Below, piece by piece: positions 8,666-18,214 of a DNA stretch of 64,000 nt. Each line of letters begins with the position of its first letter. Position 1 is the stretch's first letter. A program made the position numbers and the translations under genes. Source of the DNA: Tessaracoccus sp. (lineage in GTDB: Bacteria; Actinomycetota; Actinomycetes; Propionibacteriales; Propionibacteriaceae); contig NZ_JADJNP010000002.1 in assembly GCF_016714275.1 (NCBI RefSeq), positions 910,122 to 974,121 of the forward strand, read 5' to 3'. The notes below the pieces were generated by a model. That model was not told the DNA's origin. It made no database searches and saw nothing but the letters and a program-made list of their open reading frames with translations.

Positions 8666-11472
8666 TCAGGCGACCTTCTTCGTCGCCTTCGACGTCTTCG
8701 CGACGGTGGTGTAGCCGGACTTCTTGCCGGTCACCTTGACGGTGATCTTCTTGCCCTTATCCGCCTTCTTGAGCTTGTAAGTCGACTTCGCCGCCCCCTT
8801 GACAGCCTTCCCGTTCCGCAACCACCGATACGACAGCTTCACCGTCACCGGCTTCCACACCCCGGCTTCACGATCAGCTTCTCACCCACCTTCACGGACC
8901 CGCTGATCTTCGGCTTCGGCGTCGCCGACAACGTCCCCGCCGCAACCTTCTTCGTCACAGCCGACATCTTCGTCACTGTGATGTAGCCCGACTTCTTCCC
9001 ACTCACCTTCACCGAGATCGTCGCGCCCTTGTCCGCCGCCGTCAGCTTGTATGTCTGACCGGTTGCCTTCGCGATCTTCTGCCCTGACCGGTACCACTGA
9101 TACAACAACACCACCCCGGAAGACTTCCACTCCCCCGCTGCGGCGGTGAGCTTCTTCCCCACCTCCACGGACCCAGTGATCACCGGAACAGGAGTCGCGG
9201 TCAGCCTCTTCACCGACGGCGTCGTAGGCTCCGGACTCGGCGACGGCGTGGTCGGCACCGGCGACGGCGTAGGTGTTGGATTCAGCGACGGTGCGGGTGG
9301 CTTCGGCGACGGCGCCGCGGCCACAGCGGCGGTCTGCGCCGACGTCTTGCTCACGGCCACGTATCCCGACTTCGAGCCCGTGACTGTAACGGAGAGCTTC
9401 TTTCCGACGTGAGCAGTCACCAACGCCAGACTTGAGGTCGTCGCTCCCTCCAGCACCTTCCCATCGGCACGCCACTGATAACTCAAGGCCGCGCCGTCCG
9501 CCCATGCGCCGGGGGCGGCGGTCAGTGTCTTACCTACGGTCATGGTCCCCGCGAGCGTCGGCGTCGCGGATTTCACCCAACCGGCGAAGCTCGCGGCGTT
9601 GGTCACCGAGGTCTCGGACTCCCAGCCCGTCCCATTGAACGTGTCACAGCGCACCTGATTCCCTGTGCCCACCGCGCCACAGTGGGAGACTGTTCCATCA
9701 GAGTTGGCAACCCAGCCACGCGTGTCGCTGTAACCCCAGTCGCCCTTGCCACTGGAGTACCGCTTCCAGCCCGACGACGTCTGGACGTTACACACCAACG
9801 CCTGGACAGCCTGATCCCCCGCACGGCCACACTGAGCCGGTCCCCACTTCGTCGGCAAAAACACCCGACCATCGTTCTGCTCGCGGTAACCCAGGTCCGT
9901 CGCGCTGGAGGTCTTCGACTCCCACCCGGTCCCATTGAAGGTGTCGCAACGCACCTGGTTCCCCGTGCCGACGGCGCCGCAGTGAGAGACCGTGCCATCA
10001 ACGTTCGCTACCCAGCCGCGAGTGTGGTCGTAGCCCCAGTCAATGCGAGGACTCGAGTACCGCTTCCACCCCGAGGATGTCTGGACGTTGCACACCAACG
10101 CCTGGCTCGCCTGATCCCCAGCGCGGCCACACTGCGCCGGACCCCACTTCGTCGGCAAAAACACCCGACCATCGGCCTGGTCGCGGTAACCCAGGTCCGT
10201 CGCACTGGACGTCTTCGACTCCCAGCCAGTCCCGTTGAACGTGTCACAGCGAACCTGAATCCCCGTACCTACGGCACCGCAGTGAGAGACCGTGCCATCA
10301 ACGTTCGCTACCCAGCCGCGAGTGTGGTCGTAGCCCCAGTCAATACGGGGACTCGAGTATCGCTTCCATCCCGATGAGGTCTGGATGTTGCACACCAACG
10401 CCTGGCTCGCCTGATCCCCCGCACGGCCACACTGCGCCGGACCCCACTTCGTCGGCAAAAACACCCGACCATCGGCCTGGTCGCGATAGCCGAGATCAGT
10501 CGCACTGGACGTCTTCGACTCCCAGCCAGTCCCGTTGAACGTGTCACAGCGAACCTGATTCCCCGTGCCCACCGCACCACAGTGGGACACCGTCCCATCA
10601 GCATTAGCTAGCCATCCACGGGTATGCGCGTATCCCCAGTCACCTGCTGGACTCGCGAACTTGATCCACCCTGAGGATGTCTGGATCTCACAGAGCAACT
10701 TCTGGGACGAGGTCGTACCCACTCGGCTGCAGTCCGCCGGCCCCCACTTCGACTTGAGCAACACTCGACGGTCAGGACACCCGCTGTCGCTGCCCTCACC
10801 ATTCTTGAACGGGCACTGATCGACAGCGTCTGGAACGCCGTCGCCATCAGAGTCGATCACAGCAGGAGCCGCTCCCGACGGGCCAGCCGACGTGTAGGTC
10901 GTGCCGTTGCACGGCCACTTTCCGTATACGCCGGGATCGAGGACTGGATTGATCGTGACGCCCGAGAGGACCACGGGCGCAGCCTTGCCGTTGACGTTGC
11001 GGTGCACATGAAGATGCGCACCGCTCGCCCAATCTCCGGTGTCGCCAATCGTGCCGATCTGTTCGCCGCCGTTGACGGCGCCCGTCTTGCCAAACGTCGC
11101 GAGATGACCGAGATAGATACTCTCCACCCCGTCGGCACTCGTCCACCACACAAAGTTCCCGGGGCCTTTAGCCCAGCCCGATGTGACGGTGCCAGCACCG
11201 GGCGCGTACAGCGGCGCTCCGCCGTCACCGGGGAAGTTGATATCCACCAACCACGTTGCCGGCCGCCCATCGTGGCTGTGGGCGCTGTAGGTATCGGCGC
11301 AGTACTGCTGCCCCTTCGCGAGGAAGTCTCCCGAGGCAGCGACCGCGGGAACTGCGGGAGCGACGATGCTCCCCACCAGCGCGAGCGCCAGCGCCACCCA
11401 CACCGCGACCCAGCGACTCACCACCCCTCGCCGCCGGCCCTCGACCGCAACGTCGTCGTCAACCTTGACCAT
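8666..11472 (-). CDS. Secreted M23-peptidase-like cell-wall protein with tandem repeats, frameshifted near the C-terminus
   Basis: A signal peptide or anchor (WVAVWVALALALVGSIVAPA) precedes an M23/LytM-like domain of about 130 residues with GAHLHVH, the conserved metal-ligand motif; the upstream HxxxD ligand pair is less clear. Next come a calcium-type DSDGDGVPDAVDQCP segment and four repeats of 100 residues with regular cysteines. The C-terminus has Ig-like repeats around a Pro/Ser/Thr linker. The main frame (8845-11472, 875 residues) ends abruptly at VKPGCGSR, while the remaining Ig-like domain (WKPVTVKLSYRW ...) continues in another frame to 8666, so there is a 1-nt slip near 8863 in a short G run. 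The start at 11472 has AGGGG upstream; ATG 11487 is an alternative. It is probably a surface autolysin or adhesin; the frameshift may be real or a sequence error. Confidence 0.75.
9601..10800 (-). repeat. 300-bp coding tandem repeats inside the cell-wall protein gene
   Basis: Four units with an exact 300-bp (100-codon) period. The three units from about 9601 to 10500 are nearly identical at the DNA level, including the shared stretch ACCCCACTTCGTCGGCAAAA at 60-bp-register positions 9842, 10142 and 10442. The fourth, nearest the N-terminus, has diverged. Such identity suggests recent amplification or gene conversion and could vary in copy number between strains. Confidence 0.88.
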
Positions 11473-11680
11473 GTCCCACCCCTTCATCAAACGACCCAAC
11501 CTGCGGGTACCGCCTGACACTCTCCCAGACGCTCACCCCGACCCCGCAACAAATCGACCAGTCCATACGACTCCGTACACCCCCGACAAGGACATTCACG
11601 CGGCAACCAGCGCCTGTGTCCTCGAAAGTGACGACACGACCCCGCTCGCCCACCGGTCCCCCGGCGCGGAGCACCCACCC

Positions 11681-11730
11681 GTTCCTTGAGCCAGGCCCCC
11701 GCGCGCAGCGCCGGGCCCGCGTCGAAAGGC
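11681..11730 (+). repeat. Dispersed palindromic element (family 2), intergenic copy
   Basis: It begins GTTCCTTGAG and ends GTCGAAAGGC with a GC-rich variable middle. This is one copy of a short element also found at 11764-11819, 41661-41715 and inside three genes. Confidence 0.75.
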
Positions 11731-11763
11731 CCGAAACCGTGGGCACGAACCTGCGGAAAGCGC

Positions 11764-11819
11764 GGGACCTTTCGACGCGCGCTGCGTCGCTGCGCTCCTA
11801 GAGCGCGGCTCAAGGAACG
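11764..11819 (-). repeat. Dispersed palindromic element (family 2), inverted copy
   Basis: On the plus strand it reads GGGACCTTTCGAC ... CTCAAGGAACG, the reverse orientation of the copy at 11681-11730, so the pair could fold into a larger hairpin. A degenerate end (GGCTCAAGAAACGG) follows near 11842. The rest of 11530-11980 shows no gene I can support. Confidence 0.75.
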
Positions 11820-11979
11820 ACGACCGCCGCACCTTCGGCACGGCTCAAGAAACGGCTGCCACGGCCCGAGCGCCCCCCGCGGAATCGGCCAACGAGCGAC
11901 GACGCACTCCTTCAGCGGAGCCCAGCGGCGAGCGCCACACCTCACCGTCGGGCAGCGCCGACGCCCACCAGCGTCAACA

Positions 11980-12097
11980 TGGCTACAAACGTTCGATCCA
12001 CACCACGGAACCGCTTAGCGTGTACGTCAGAGTCAGCACGCTGACTTTCGCCGCCACAATGACGCCGTCGCTCGGCCAGATCGAACGTTTGCAGCCA
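11980..12097. repeat. Inverted repeat with internal palindrome
   Basis: TGGCTACAAACGTTCGATC (11980-11998) is the reverse complement of 12079-12097 except for one base. Midway between them is AGTCAGC-AC-GCTGACT (12031-12046), whose GTCAGC/GCTGAC arms match the centre of the 38-bp palindrome at 8571. The two structures bracket the cell-wall protein gene. No gene is supported between 12098 and 12287. Confidence 0.7.
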
Positions 12098-12287
12098 CAC
12101 TGATCCTGGACTGGCGTCCCGGGACCCGGCGAGCTGCAGTTGACACACCGAGCGCACGCCCACGCTCAGCGGTCCTGGACCAAGTCCTCAAACCGGGCGC
12201 GGGCCGCTTCGACACGGTCGCGGTCGACTCCGTCGACGCACCCGGCTCAACGAGCGGTGGTTGTCACCTCAGACCGATGTCGCGTGA

Positions 12288-13004
12288 TCACCACCACCAG
12301 GTCTGGTCGTCGGCGAAGCACTCGATCAGGCCCGAGTTCTCCGGTACCTCGGCGTCGGCGAGGTCGCTGCAGTCCAGGATGTCCTGAATCATGAACAGCT
12401 CGCCCCACTCTCCACCCTGGTCGCTCCAGATGAACCAGGCACCGCCTCCGCAGCCATCGTCCCACTCGGGAGACTCCATCGTGCCGACGGCGAATCCCTC
12501 CGGATGCGTCCCGAGGATCGTGAACTGGGTCGTGCAGCCGTAGTCATCGACGCCCAACTGGGCTTCGACGAACGCGGCGAAGCCATCCGGAGCGTCAACA
12601 AGCTCGTCCAGATGCTCCGGCTCCCAGATGACCGTTTCATCCGTGACCCACCTCCCGTCGAGCTCCGGGCACGCCGCGTCTTGGGAGGTCGCCGGCTCCG
12701 GCGTCGGCGTCGGCGGATCACTCGGCAGCGGGGCAGCAGCGGGCGGAGCGGTCCACCGAGCCGCAGAGGGTGACGCGCTTGAGGTCTCGGCAACGGGCGT
12801 GGGCGCGACGGTCGTCTGCCCGGCGTTCGACGAAGGCAGCGTCAGGTAGGGGCGCATGATCAGAAACATGACCAGCGCGGTCACCAGCGCCGACCCTAGA
12901 GCCACCCAGACCCAGGCCCATCTCGCCCTCGGGCCGCGTGACGTCCCCATTTCCGGCAGGTCCTCCGGGCGCGGCGGCGCGGGGTACTCGTCTGGATCGC
13001 TCAT
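12288..13004 (-). CDS. Membrane-anchored hypothetical protein
   Basis: This 238-residue protein has a short Pro-rich cytoplasmic N-terminus, one membrane helix (WVWVALGSALVTALVMFLIM, about residues 30-49), a Pro/Ser/Thr linker and an acidic, Trp- and Cys-rich outer domain of about 125 residues. The domain has six cysteines that could form disulfides. I do not recognise the family. It stands alone between the repeat region and the exporter genes. Confidence 0.7.
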   Translation of the reverse strand: MSDPDEYPAPPRPEDLPEMGTSRGPRARWAWVWVALGSALVTALVMFLIMRPYLTLPSSNAGQTTVAPTPVAETSSASPSAARWTAPPAAAPLPSDPPTPTPEPATSQDAACPELDGRWVTDETVIWEPEHLDELVDAPDGFAAFVEAQLGVDDYGCTTQFTILGTHPEGFAVGTMESPEWDDGCGGGAWFIWSDQGGEWGELFMIQDILDCSDLADAEVPENSGLIECFADDQTWWW

Positions 13005-13113
13005 GGAGTCACTTTCAGATCGTCAGCGCGGCACGGGCACTCTATCCAACCCACTGCGCTGCCGATCGGCGGGCGGGCGAACGCGCGCTCGCGCGTCGGC
13101 TCAACCCGCAGGA

Positions 13114-14757
13114 CTACCGCTTCTTGCGCTGGATCTGGACCTTCTGCTTCGCCGCCGGGGACGCGGTCGCGCCTGCGCGGCGGGCCTTCTCCTCGTCGAG
13201 CAGGCGCTTCTGCTCCGCCTGCTGGTCCATCAGCGCCTCGCGGTCGAAGCCGCTGCGCAGGAACGAGAACGCGATGAGCGCGATGACCAGCGACACCCAG
13301 ATGGGGAGGTTGAACACGATCGGGAGTGTGATCAGCGCCACCATGTCGAAGCCGCGCAGCAGCGAGAACATCAGCCCGGGCGGCATGGCGCCCATGCCGG
13401 TGGCGACGATCGGACCCGAATAGTCGGCCGGCTTCGCAGCGACCCAGCGGACCGCGGCGAGGATGCCCGCGATGCCGGTCACCAACGCCGCGCCGGCGGC
13501 GTCGACCGGCGGCACCTTCACTCCCCCGGCGAGGCCGAGGAACGCCGGGAAGACCGCGATCACCCACAGCAGAGCAAGGACGGCGGGAACGACCATGGCT
13601 GCCTGCTTGACGTGCGCCACGCTGTACGGGAAGCACCGCTGCAGGCCCTTGGTGCGGGTCAGCACGCGCAGCGAGTTCATGAACGGGATCAGCGCGACCA
13701 TGAGCACGAGCGCGGAGATCGGCGGGTTGAGGCTGGTCAGTCCCAACGCCTGCACGGCGTAAGGAACGACGGCGCTGCCGGCCAGCGTGAGCAGCGGCAG
13801 CGGCTGGCGCCAGAGGCGCTGAACGTCGCGCATCACGAGGGCCTGCATGCCCGAGCCCACGCCACGGGTGGGGTTCACGTGGCCGCGTTCCTTGGACTTG
13901 GCCTCGATCAGGATGTCGCGGATCAGCGCGAACTCCAGCGCGAACGCCGCGCCCTGCAGACCGCTCAGCAGCGACCCCCCGGAGGTGAGGCGCTGGCGCC
14001 GGATGTTATTCAACCGGGCCCGAGCGATGAGACCCGCGAGGAGAATCAGGACGGCGCCCACCCCGGCGATGATGAGCGCGAGCTCGACGGACAGCTCGCT
14101 CAGGCCGCCCAGCGCGAACCAGCCCGCGGCGCCGCCGACGAGCAGGACCATGGTCCCGATCGCCGCCAACCCGATGAGCCACTGGATGGTGAGCAGGATC
14201 CAGCGCCGGTCGGCGCCCTGCTCCGCGGCGGCGAGCGCCACGAGACCCGCAGCCCCGAAGCCGCCGGCCAGCGCCCAGATGCCCACCTGGATCAGCGGCG
14301 AGCCGGTCAGTGCGGCGATGAGCGCACCGAAGAGGAGCCCGGCCACGAACGCGAGCGCGATGGCCGCCAGGAGTCGCTTGGCGAGGATGCGCCGTCGATC
14401 CGTGGGGCCGTCCATGAGCCAGAAACCCTCCGCCGACGACGCCAGCACCGGCCCGAACATGCGCGAGAGCACGATCGTGAACGCGAGGATGCCGGCCACC
14501 GACGCCCAGGGCAGCAAGCCCCGCGCGGCGAGACAGCCGGCGGTGTCGCAGACCGCGACCACCTGCTGCGCCTGCACGATGGACGACACCAGCATGGCGC
14601 CGATCATCACGAGCGAGAACACCATGACATAACCGTCGGAGAGGGCCTGCCAGAGGTTGCGGTCGGCACGGCCACGGCGCCAGTCGCGCATCAGCAGCGC
14701 GAGCTGCCGCTCGTCGACCTGGCCCAACTCGCCGAAGCGCGGATCCGAGACCGACAT
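13114..14757 (-). CDS. ABC exporter membrane protein
   Basis: This polytopic protein of about 547 residues has some 12 hydrophobic segments and is the likely membrane partner of the ATPase encoded just upstream. The frame is open to 15240, but the ATG at 14755-14757 (MSVSDPRFGELGQ) overlaps the ATPase stop as ATGA, and the earlier part is antisense shadow. The C-terminus is basic and ends in KVQIQRKKR. The substrate cannot be told from the sequence; the pattern of one ATPase plus one large permease is common for export of peptides, lipids or drugs. Confidence 0.8.
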   Translation of the reverse strand: MSVSDPRFGELGQVDERQLALLMRDWRRGRADRNLWQALSDGYVMVFSLVMIGAMLVSSIVQAQQVVAVCDTAGCLAARGLLPWASVAGILAFTIVLSRMFGPVLASSAEGFWLMDGPTDRRRILAKRLLAAIALAFVAGLLFGALIAALTGSPLIQVGIWALAGGFGAAGLVALAAAEQGADRRWILLTIQWLIGLAAIGTMVLLVGGAAGWFALGGLSELSVELALIIAGVGAVLILLAGLIARARLNNIRRQRLTSGGSLLSGLQGAAFALEFALIRDILIEAKSKERGHVNPTRGVGSGMQALVMRDVQRLWRQPLPLLTLAGSAVVPYAVQALGLTSLNPPISALVLMVALIPFMNSLRVLTRTKGLQRCFPYSVAHVKQAAMVVPAVLALLWVIAVFPAFLGLAGGVKVPPVDAAGAALVTGIAGILAAVRWVAAKPADYSGPIVATGMGAMPPGLMFSLLRGFDMVALITLPIVFNLPIWVSLVIALIAFSFLRSGFDREALMDQQAEQKRLLDEEKARRAGATASPAAKQKVQIQRKKR

Positions 14758-15392
14758 CAGACGCCCAGCCGCATCTGCCGCGCGCCGATGGCCTCGAGGA
14801 GGCTCGGCTCGTGGCTGGCCAGCACGATCGCAAGGCCGCCGTCGATCTCCTGCTTCAGCCGACGGCCGAGCCACTCGACGCCCTCGACGTCGAGGCGCTG
14901 CTCGGGCTCGTCCAGCACCAGCAGCGAGCGAGGTCGCACGAACGCCGTCGCAAGGGCGAGGCGCCGGCGCTGGCCGGAGGAAAGGGTCGAGGGCAGCTGG
15001 CCGGCCTGCGGCACGAGCTGCACCTCCTCGAGCACCTCGTCGACCAGCGCATCCGGGTCGACGAGCCCGTGCGCGCGGGCAAGCAGGTCGAGATGCTCCA
15101 CCACCGAGAGATCGGGGAAGAAGTCGAGGTCGTCGATGACCGTGGCCACGTCGCGGCGGATGTTGGGATTGGTCTCGCTGACCTTCACTCCCTTGACGGT
15201 GACGCTGCCCTCGTCCGGCCGGTCGGCGCCGACGAGGCACCGCAGCACGGTCGACTTGCCCGCGCCGTTGCGCCCGGTCAGAGCGACGGCCTCTCCCGCG
15301 TGGACCTTCATGGAGAAGCCCTCCACGATGGTCACGGGCCCATAGCCCTTCTTGAGGTTGTCCACCTGGAGCACGACGTCTTTCTTAGCCAC
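14757..15392 (-). CDS. ABC transporter ATP-binding protein
   Basis: This 211-residue ATPase has Walker A GRNGAGKST, signature LSSGQRRRLALA and Walker B SLLVLDEPEQRLD, followed by the H-loop histidine in LASHEPS. It is probably co-transcribed with, and energises, the membrane protein that overlaps its 3' end. It starts with GTG at 15390-15392. GACAAT lies 6 nt upstream on the same strand, so the transcript may be leaderless. Confidence 0.92.
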   Translation of the reverse strand: MAKKDVVLQVDNLKKGYGPVTIVEGFSMKVHAGEAVALTGRNGAGKSTVLRCLVGADRPDEGSVTVKGVKVSETNPNIRRDVATVIDDLDFFPDLSVVEHLDLLARAHGLVDPDALVDEVLEEVQLVPQAGQLPSTLSSGQRRRLALATAFVRPRSLLVLDEPEQRLDVEGVEWLGRRLKQEIDGGLAIVLASHEPSLLEAIGARQMRLGV

Positions 15393-15475
15393 GGCGCCAT
15401 TGTCCCCTATCGCCGAAGCACTGACGATCTGACTCGCCCCCCAGGCTGTCGGTGGTTCCTACTAGGCTGGCCCGC

Positions 15476-16177
15476 ATGCAAAACCAGCAACGTGCCGGGT
15501 TGGACAAGCAGCGCGCGGATGTCGCGGCGATGTTCGACGGCGTGGCCAAGCGCTACGACCTGTTCAACACCGTCCTCAGCCTCGGCCAGGTGCACCGCTG
15601 GCGGCGCGCGACGGTGGCCGCCGTCGCGCCGCGTCCCGGTCAGCGCATCCTCGATCTCGCGGCAGGCACGGGCACGTCGGCGGCGGCGCTCGCGGAGCAC
15701 GGCGCGTTCGTGGTGGCGAGCGACATCTCGTTGGGGATGCTGCAGCAGGGCCGGATCCAGCAGCCCGGTATCGACTTCGTGGCCGGCGACGCGCTCGCGC
15801 TCCCCTTCCCCGACGACACCTTCGACGCGGTGACCATCTCGTACGGCCTGCGCAACGTCGAGGACACCGGTGCGGCGCTGACCGAGATGCTGCGGGTGAC
15901 CCGGCCGGGCGGGCGCGTGGTGATCGCGGAGTTCTCGACACCCACCTGGGGCCCGTTCCGCCACATCTACAACAACTACCTGATGGCCGCGCTGCCGCGC
16001 ATCGCGAAGCTGTCGAGCAACCCCGTCGCCTACGGCTACCTCGCCGAGTCGATCCTGGCGTGGCCGGATCAGCACGGCCTCGCCGATCTCATGGGCGCGT
16101 GCGGCTGGGCCGACGTCGAGTGGCAGGACCACGCCGGCGGCATCGTCGCCGTCCATCGGGGCTGGAAGGCCGAATGA
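15476..16177 (+). CDS. menG: Demethylmenaquinone methyltransferase
   Basis: This 233-residue class I SAM methyltransferase carries out the last step of menaquinone synthesis. It has the UbiE/MenG signatures FDGVAKRYDLFNTVLS and ITISYGLRNV-type VTISYGLRNVEDT, with the SAM-binding ILDLAAGTGT near residue 61. The start at ATG 15476 is supported by TAGGCT ending 7 nt before it (leaderless pattern). Its stop overlaps the start of the nuclease gene that follows as ATGA. Confidence 0.94.
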   Translation: MQNQQRAGLDKQRADVAAMFDGVAKRYDLFNTVLSLGQVHRWRRATVAAVAPRPGQRILDLAAGTGTSAAALAEHGAFVVASDISLGMLQQGRIQQPGIDFVAGDALALPFPDDTFDAVTISYGLRNVEDTGAALTEMLRVTRPGGRVVIAEFSTPTWGPFRHIYNNYLMAALPRIAKLSSNPVAYGYLAESILAWPDQHGLADLMGACGWADVEWQDHAGGIVAVHRGWKAE

Positions 16178-17874
16178 ACCAGTTCGTGTTGGATGCCTAC
16201 GCCGCGCGTAGCTGCCCGGTGAAGACCTTCAACGCGTTCGACCCGACCCTCGGAAAGCCGGACCAGCCGCTGGACGAGTCGCTGCGCGAGTCTTTCCAGG
16301 GCGGGTCGGACTTCCGGCAGGGAGTCCTCGACCGGATCGCGAAGACACCCGGGGCCGTCGACCTGCGCGGCCAGCACGAGGCGGGCCTCACCTGGGAGGA
16401 GCGGGAGGCCGCGTGCCTTGCGGAGATGGGTGCGGGCGCGCCCGTCATCCTCGGGGGCGTGCTGCCGCTGGACCTCGATGGGCATCGCAGCGGCCGGCCC
16501 GACGCGCTGGTCCGCGGCGACGACACCGCGTCGGGCGCGCCGGGCTACTGGCCGCTGAAGGTCAAGCCGTACCGCGTCCGGGAGAAGCAGTCGGGCAGCA
16601 CCTCCCTGCGGACCTCGCGGCTCGCGGCCATCGGCGACCTCGCGCCGCTACCGGACCTCCGCTACCGCGTCTTCCGCGAGGGAACGCTGCTGGAGCTGGC
16701 CCATCATTGGCGGCTGCTCGAGTCGTGCGGGTTCGCGGCGGGCGCGCCGGTGGCCGCCGTGGTCGGCGACGACCGCAGCCCGGGCGGCGAACCGACGGCC
16801 ACGTGGGTCGACCTCTCGTACAAGTTCATCCGCACGTTCTCCCGCACCGCGGGCCACAAGCTCCGTTCGCCGCTCGAACGCTACGACCACGAGCACCGAT
16901 TCCGCGTGCATGTGGCCGAGCAGGCCGCCGCCCGCACCGGCGTCGACGACCCTGAGCCGGCCGTGCGTCCGATCCGTGTCAAGGAGTGCGAGTGGTGCGC
17001 CTGGTGGGAGGTATGCCGCACGCAGATCGACGACGACGACCTCTCCCTGCGGATCTCCAAGGCGCCGCTCGACGTCCGCGAGCTGCAGACGCTGCTCTCG
17101 TTGGGCATCAAGACCGTCGCGGAGCTGGCCGAGGCCGACGTCGACGAGATCCTCCCCCGCTACCTGCCCGAGACCGGGCACCGCGACCGGTCCGAGGATC
17201 GGCTGCGCCAGGCGGCGCGGCGGGCGCGGATGCTCGCGCACGGCGTCGACCTCGAACGCGTGAGCGTGGATCCCATCGCCGTCCCGCGGTCACCCGTCGA
17301 GGTCGACCTGGACATCGAGACGGCCGACGACGGCACCATCTACCTGTGGGGCGTGCTCGTCGGCGGTGAGTCCGACGGCGAGTTCCGTCATTTCAGCCGG
17401 TTCGAGCGGCTGAACCAGGCGGCGGAGATCGAGCTCGCCGTCGAGTTCGCCGACTGGCTGCTCGACCTGGCCGAGCGGCACCCTGATCTCCGCGTCTACC
17501 ACTACAGCGACTACGAGACGGTCCACCTGCGTCGGCTCGCCGCTCGCAGCGACCACCCGTCTCTCGTCGCGGCAAGCGTCCTGATCCGGGACCACTTTGT
17601 CGACCTCTTCGGGTATGTGCGCGACAACTTCGTCGGTGTGGACGGCCTGGGGCTGAAAATCGTCGCGTCGCGGGGCGTGGGATTCCACTGGCGCGACGAG
17701 GAGGCAGGCGGCCTGAATTCGCAATCGTGGTTCAACGAGGCCGTCTCCGGTTCCACCGACGCGGCCCGCGCCGCCGCCCGCGCGCGCGTGCTCGACTACA
17801 ACGAGGACGATGTCCGCGCCACGCTCGCCGTCCGCCGCTGGCTCACCGCCCAGGACTCATCTGCCGGTCACTAG
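16174..17874 (+). CDS. TM0106-type RecB-like nuclease with RNase H-like domain
   Basis: This protein of 566 residues belongs to the TM0106 group of predicted nucleases, which combine a RecB-like part with a C-terminal RNase H-like exonuclease domain. VEVDLDIETADDG near residue 374 and the HYSDYE and DYNEDDVRA stretches are the acidic motifs of the RNase H-like part. CEWCAWWEVC near residue 270 gives cysteines that resemble an iron-sulfur cluster site. The biological role is not established. It overlaps menG by 4 nt, so it is co-translated with it, but no link with quinone synthesis is implied. Confidence 0.8.
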   Translation: MNQFVLDAYAARSCPVKTFNAFDPTLGKPDQPLDESLRESFQGGSDFRQGVLDRIAKTPGAVDLRGQHEAGLTWEEREAACLAEMGAGAPVILGGVLPLDLDGHRSGRPDALVRGDDTASGAPGYWPLKVKPYRVREKQSGSTSLRTSRLAAIGDLAPLPDLRYRVFREGTLLELAHHWRLLESCGFAAGAPVAAVVGDDRSPGGEPTATWVDLSYKFIRTFSRTAGHKLRSPLERYDHEHRFRVHVAEQAAARTGVDDPEPAVRPIRVKECEWCAWWEVCRTQIDDDDLSLRISKAPLDVRELQTLLSLGIKTVAELAEADVDEILPRYLPETGHRDRSEDRLRQAARRARMLAHGVDLERVSVDPIAVPRSPVEVDLDIETADDGTIYLWGVLVGGESDGEFRHFSRFERLNQAAEIELAVEFADWLLDLAERHPDLRVYHYSDYETVHLRRLAARSDHPSLVAASVLIRDHFVDLFGYVRDNFVGVDGLGLKIVASRGVGFHWRDEEAGGLNSQSWFNEAVSGSTDAARAAARARVLDYNEDDVRATLAVRRWLTAQDSSAGH

Positions 17875-18063
17875 TGGCCTGTCGCCCCTCAGTCCTGGGC
17901 TCGCGACGCCGTGCGGGCACCATGCTTCGTTGTCGTCGATCGACGATGGCACCGCATCGCCTCACTCCTCCGCCTCGCCTGGCACTCCGCACACCGCCGC
18001 TCCCTATCCCAAGCCTTAGGAGCGACAGACCACTAGCGCTGTGCCCATTCCGGCGGTCTCGGC

Positions 18064-18081
18064 ATGCAAATATCTTTGCAT
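18064..18081. promoter_or_regulatory. LacI-type operator 1
   Basis: ATGCAAATATCTTTGCAT, a near-perfect palindrome, is the distal member of three similar sites upstream of the lacI-family gene. Confidence 0.7.
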
Positions 18082-18092
18082 TATCGAATCTA

Positions 18093-18121
18093 TTGACTGG
18101 CCTCTTGCGGCTGTGTTTCGA
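18093..18121 (+). promoter_or_regulatory. Possible promoter of the LacI-regulated operon
   Basis: TTGACT (18093-18098) is a good -35 box. A -10 box 17 nt downstream (TTTCGA) is poor, so the assignment is tentative. It lies between operators 1 and 2. The remainder of 17875-18063 contains nothing I can assign. Confidence 0.35.
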
Positions 18122-18139
18122 TGAACCCAACGCAAACCC

Positions 18140-18153
18140 GCAAATCGATTTGC
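18140..18153. promoter_or_regulatory. LacI-type operator 2
   Basis: GCAAATCGATTTGC is a perfect 14-bp palindrome with a central CG, the hallmark of LacI-family operators. Confidence 0.78.
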
Positions 18154-18168
18154 AATCGTATTGCCGGA

Positions 18169-18186
18169 ATGCAAATCGATTTGTAT
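18169..18186. promoter_or_regulatory. LacI-type operator 3
   Basis: ATGCAAATCGATTTGTAT shares the TGCAAATCGATTTG core with operator 2 and lies 28 nt before the start of the regulator gene, so the regulator probably represses its own operon. Confidence 0.78.
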
Positions 18187-18214
18187 CCCTAGTCGGCAGC
18201 CAGAGGAGGCGTGA

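Noticed and set aside
11530..12280. Possible small genes between the surface protein and the next gene
   Set aside because: The open frames there overlap palindromic repeats, lack ribosome binding sites and are Arg/Pro-rich shadows.
18187..18214. A riboswitch upstream of the lacI-family gene
   Set aside because: The region contains operator palindromes and a ribosome binding site, but no conserved riboswitch pattern that I can recognise.
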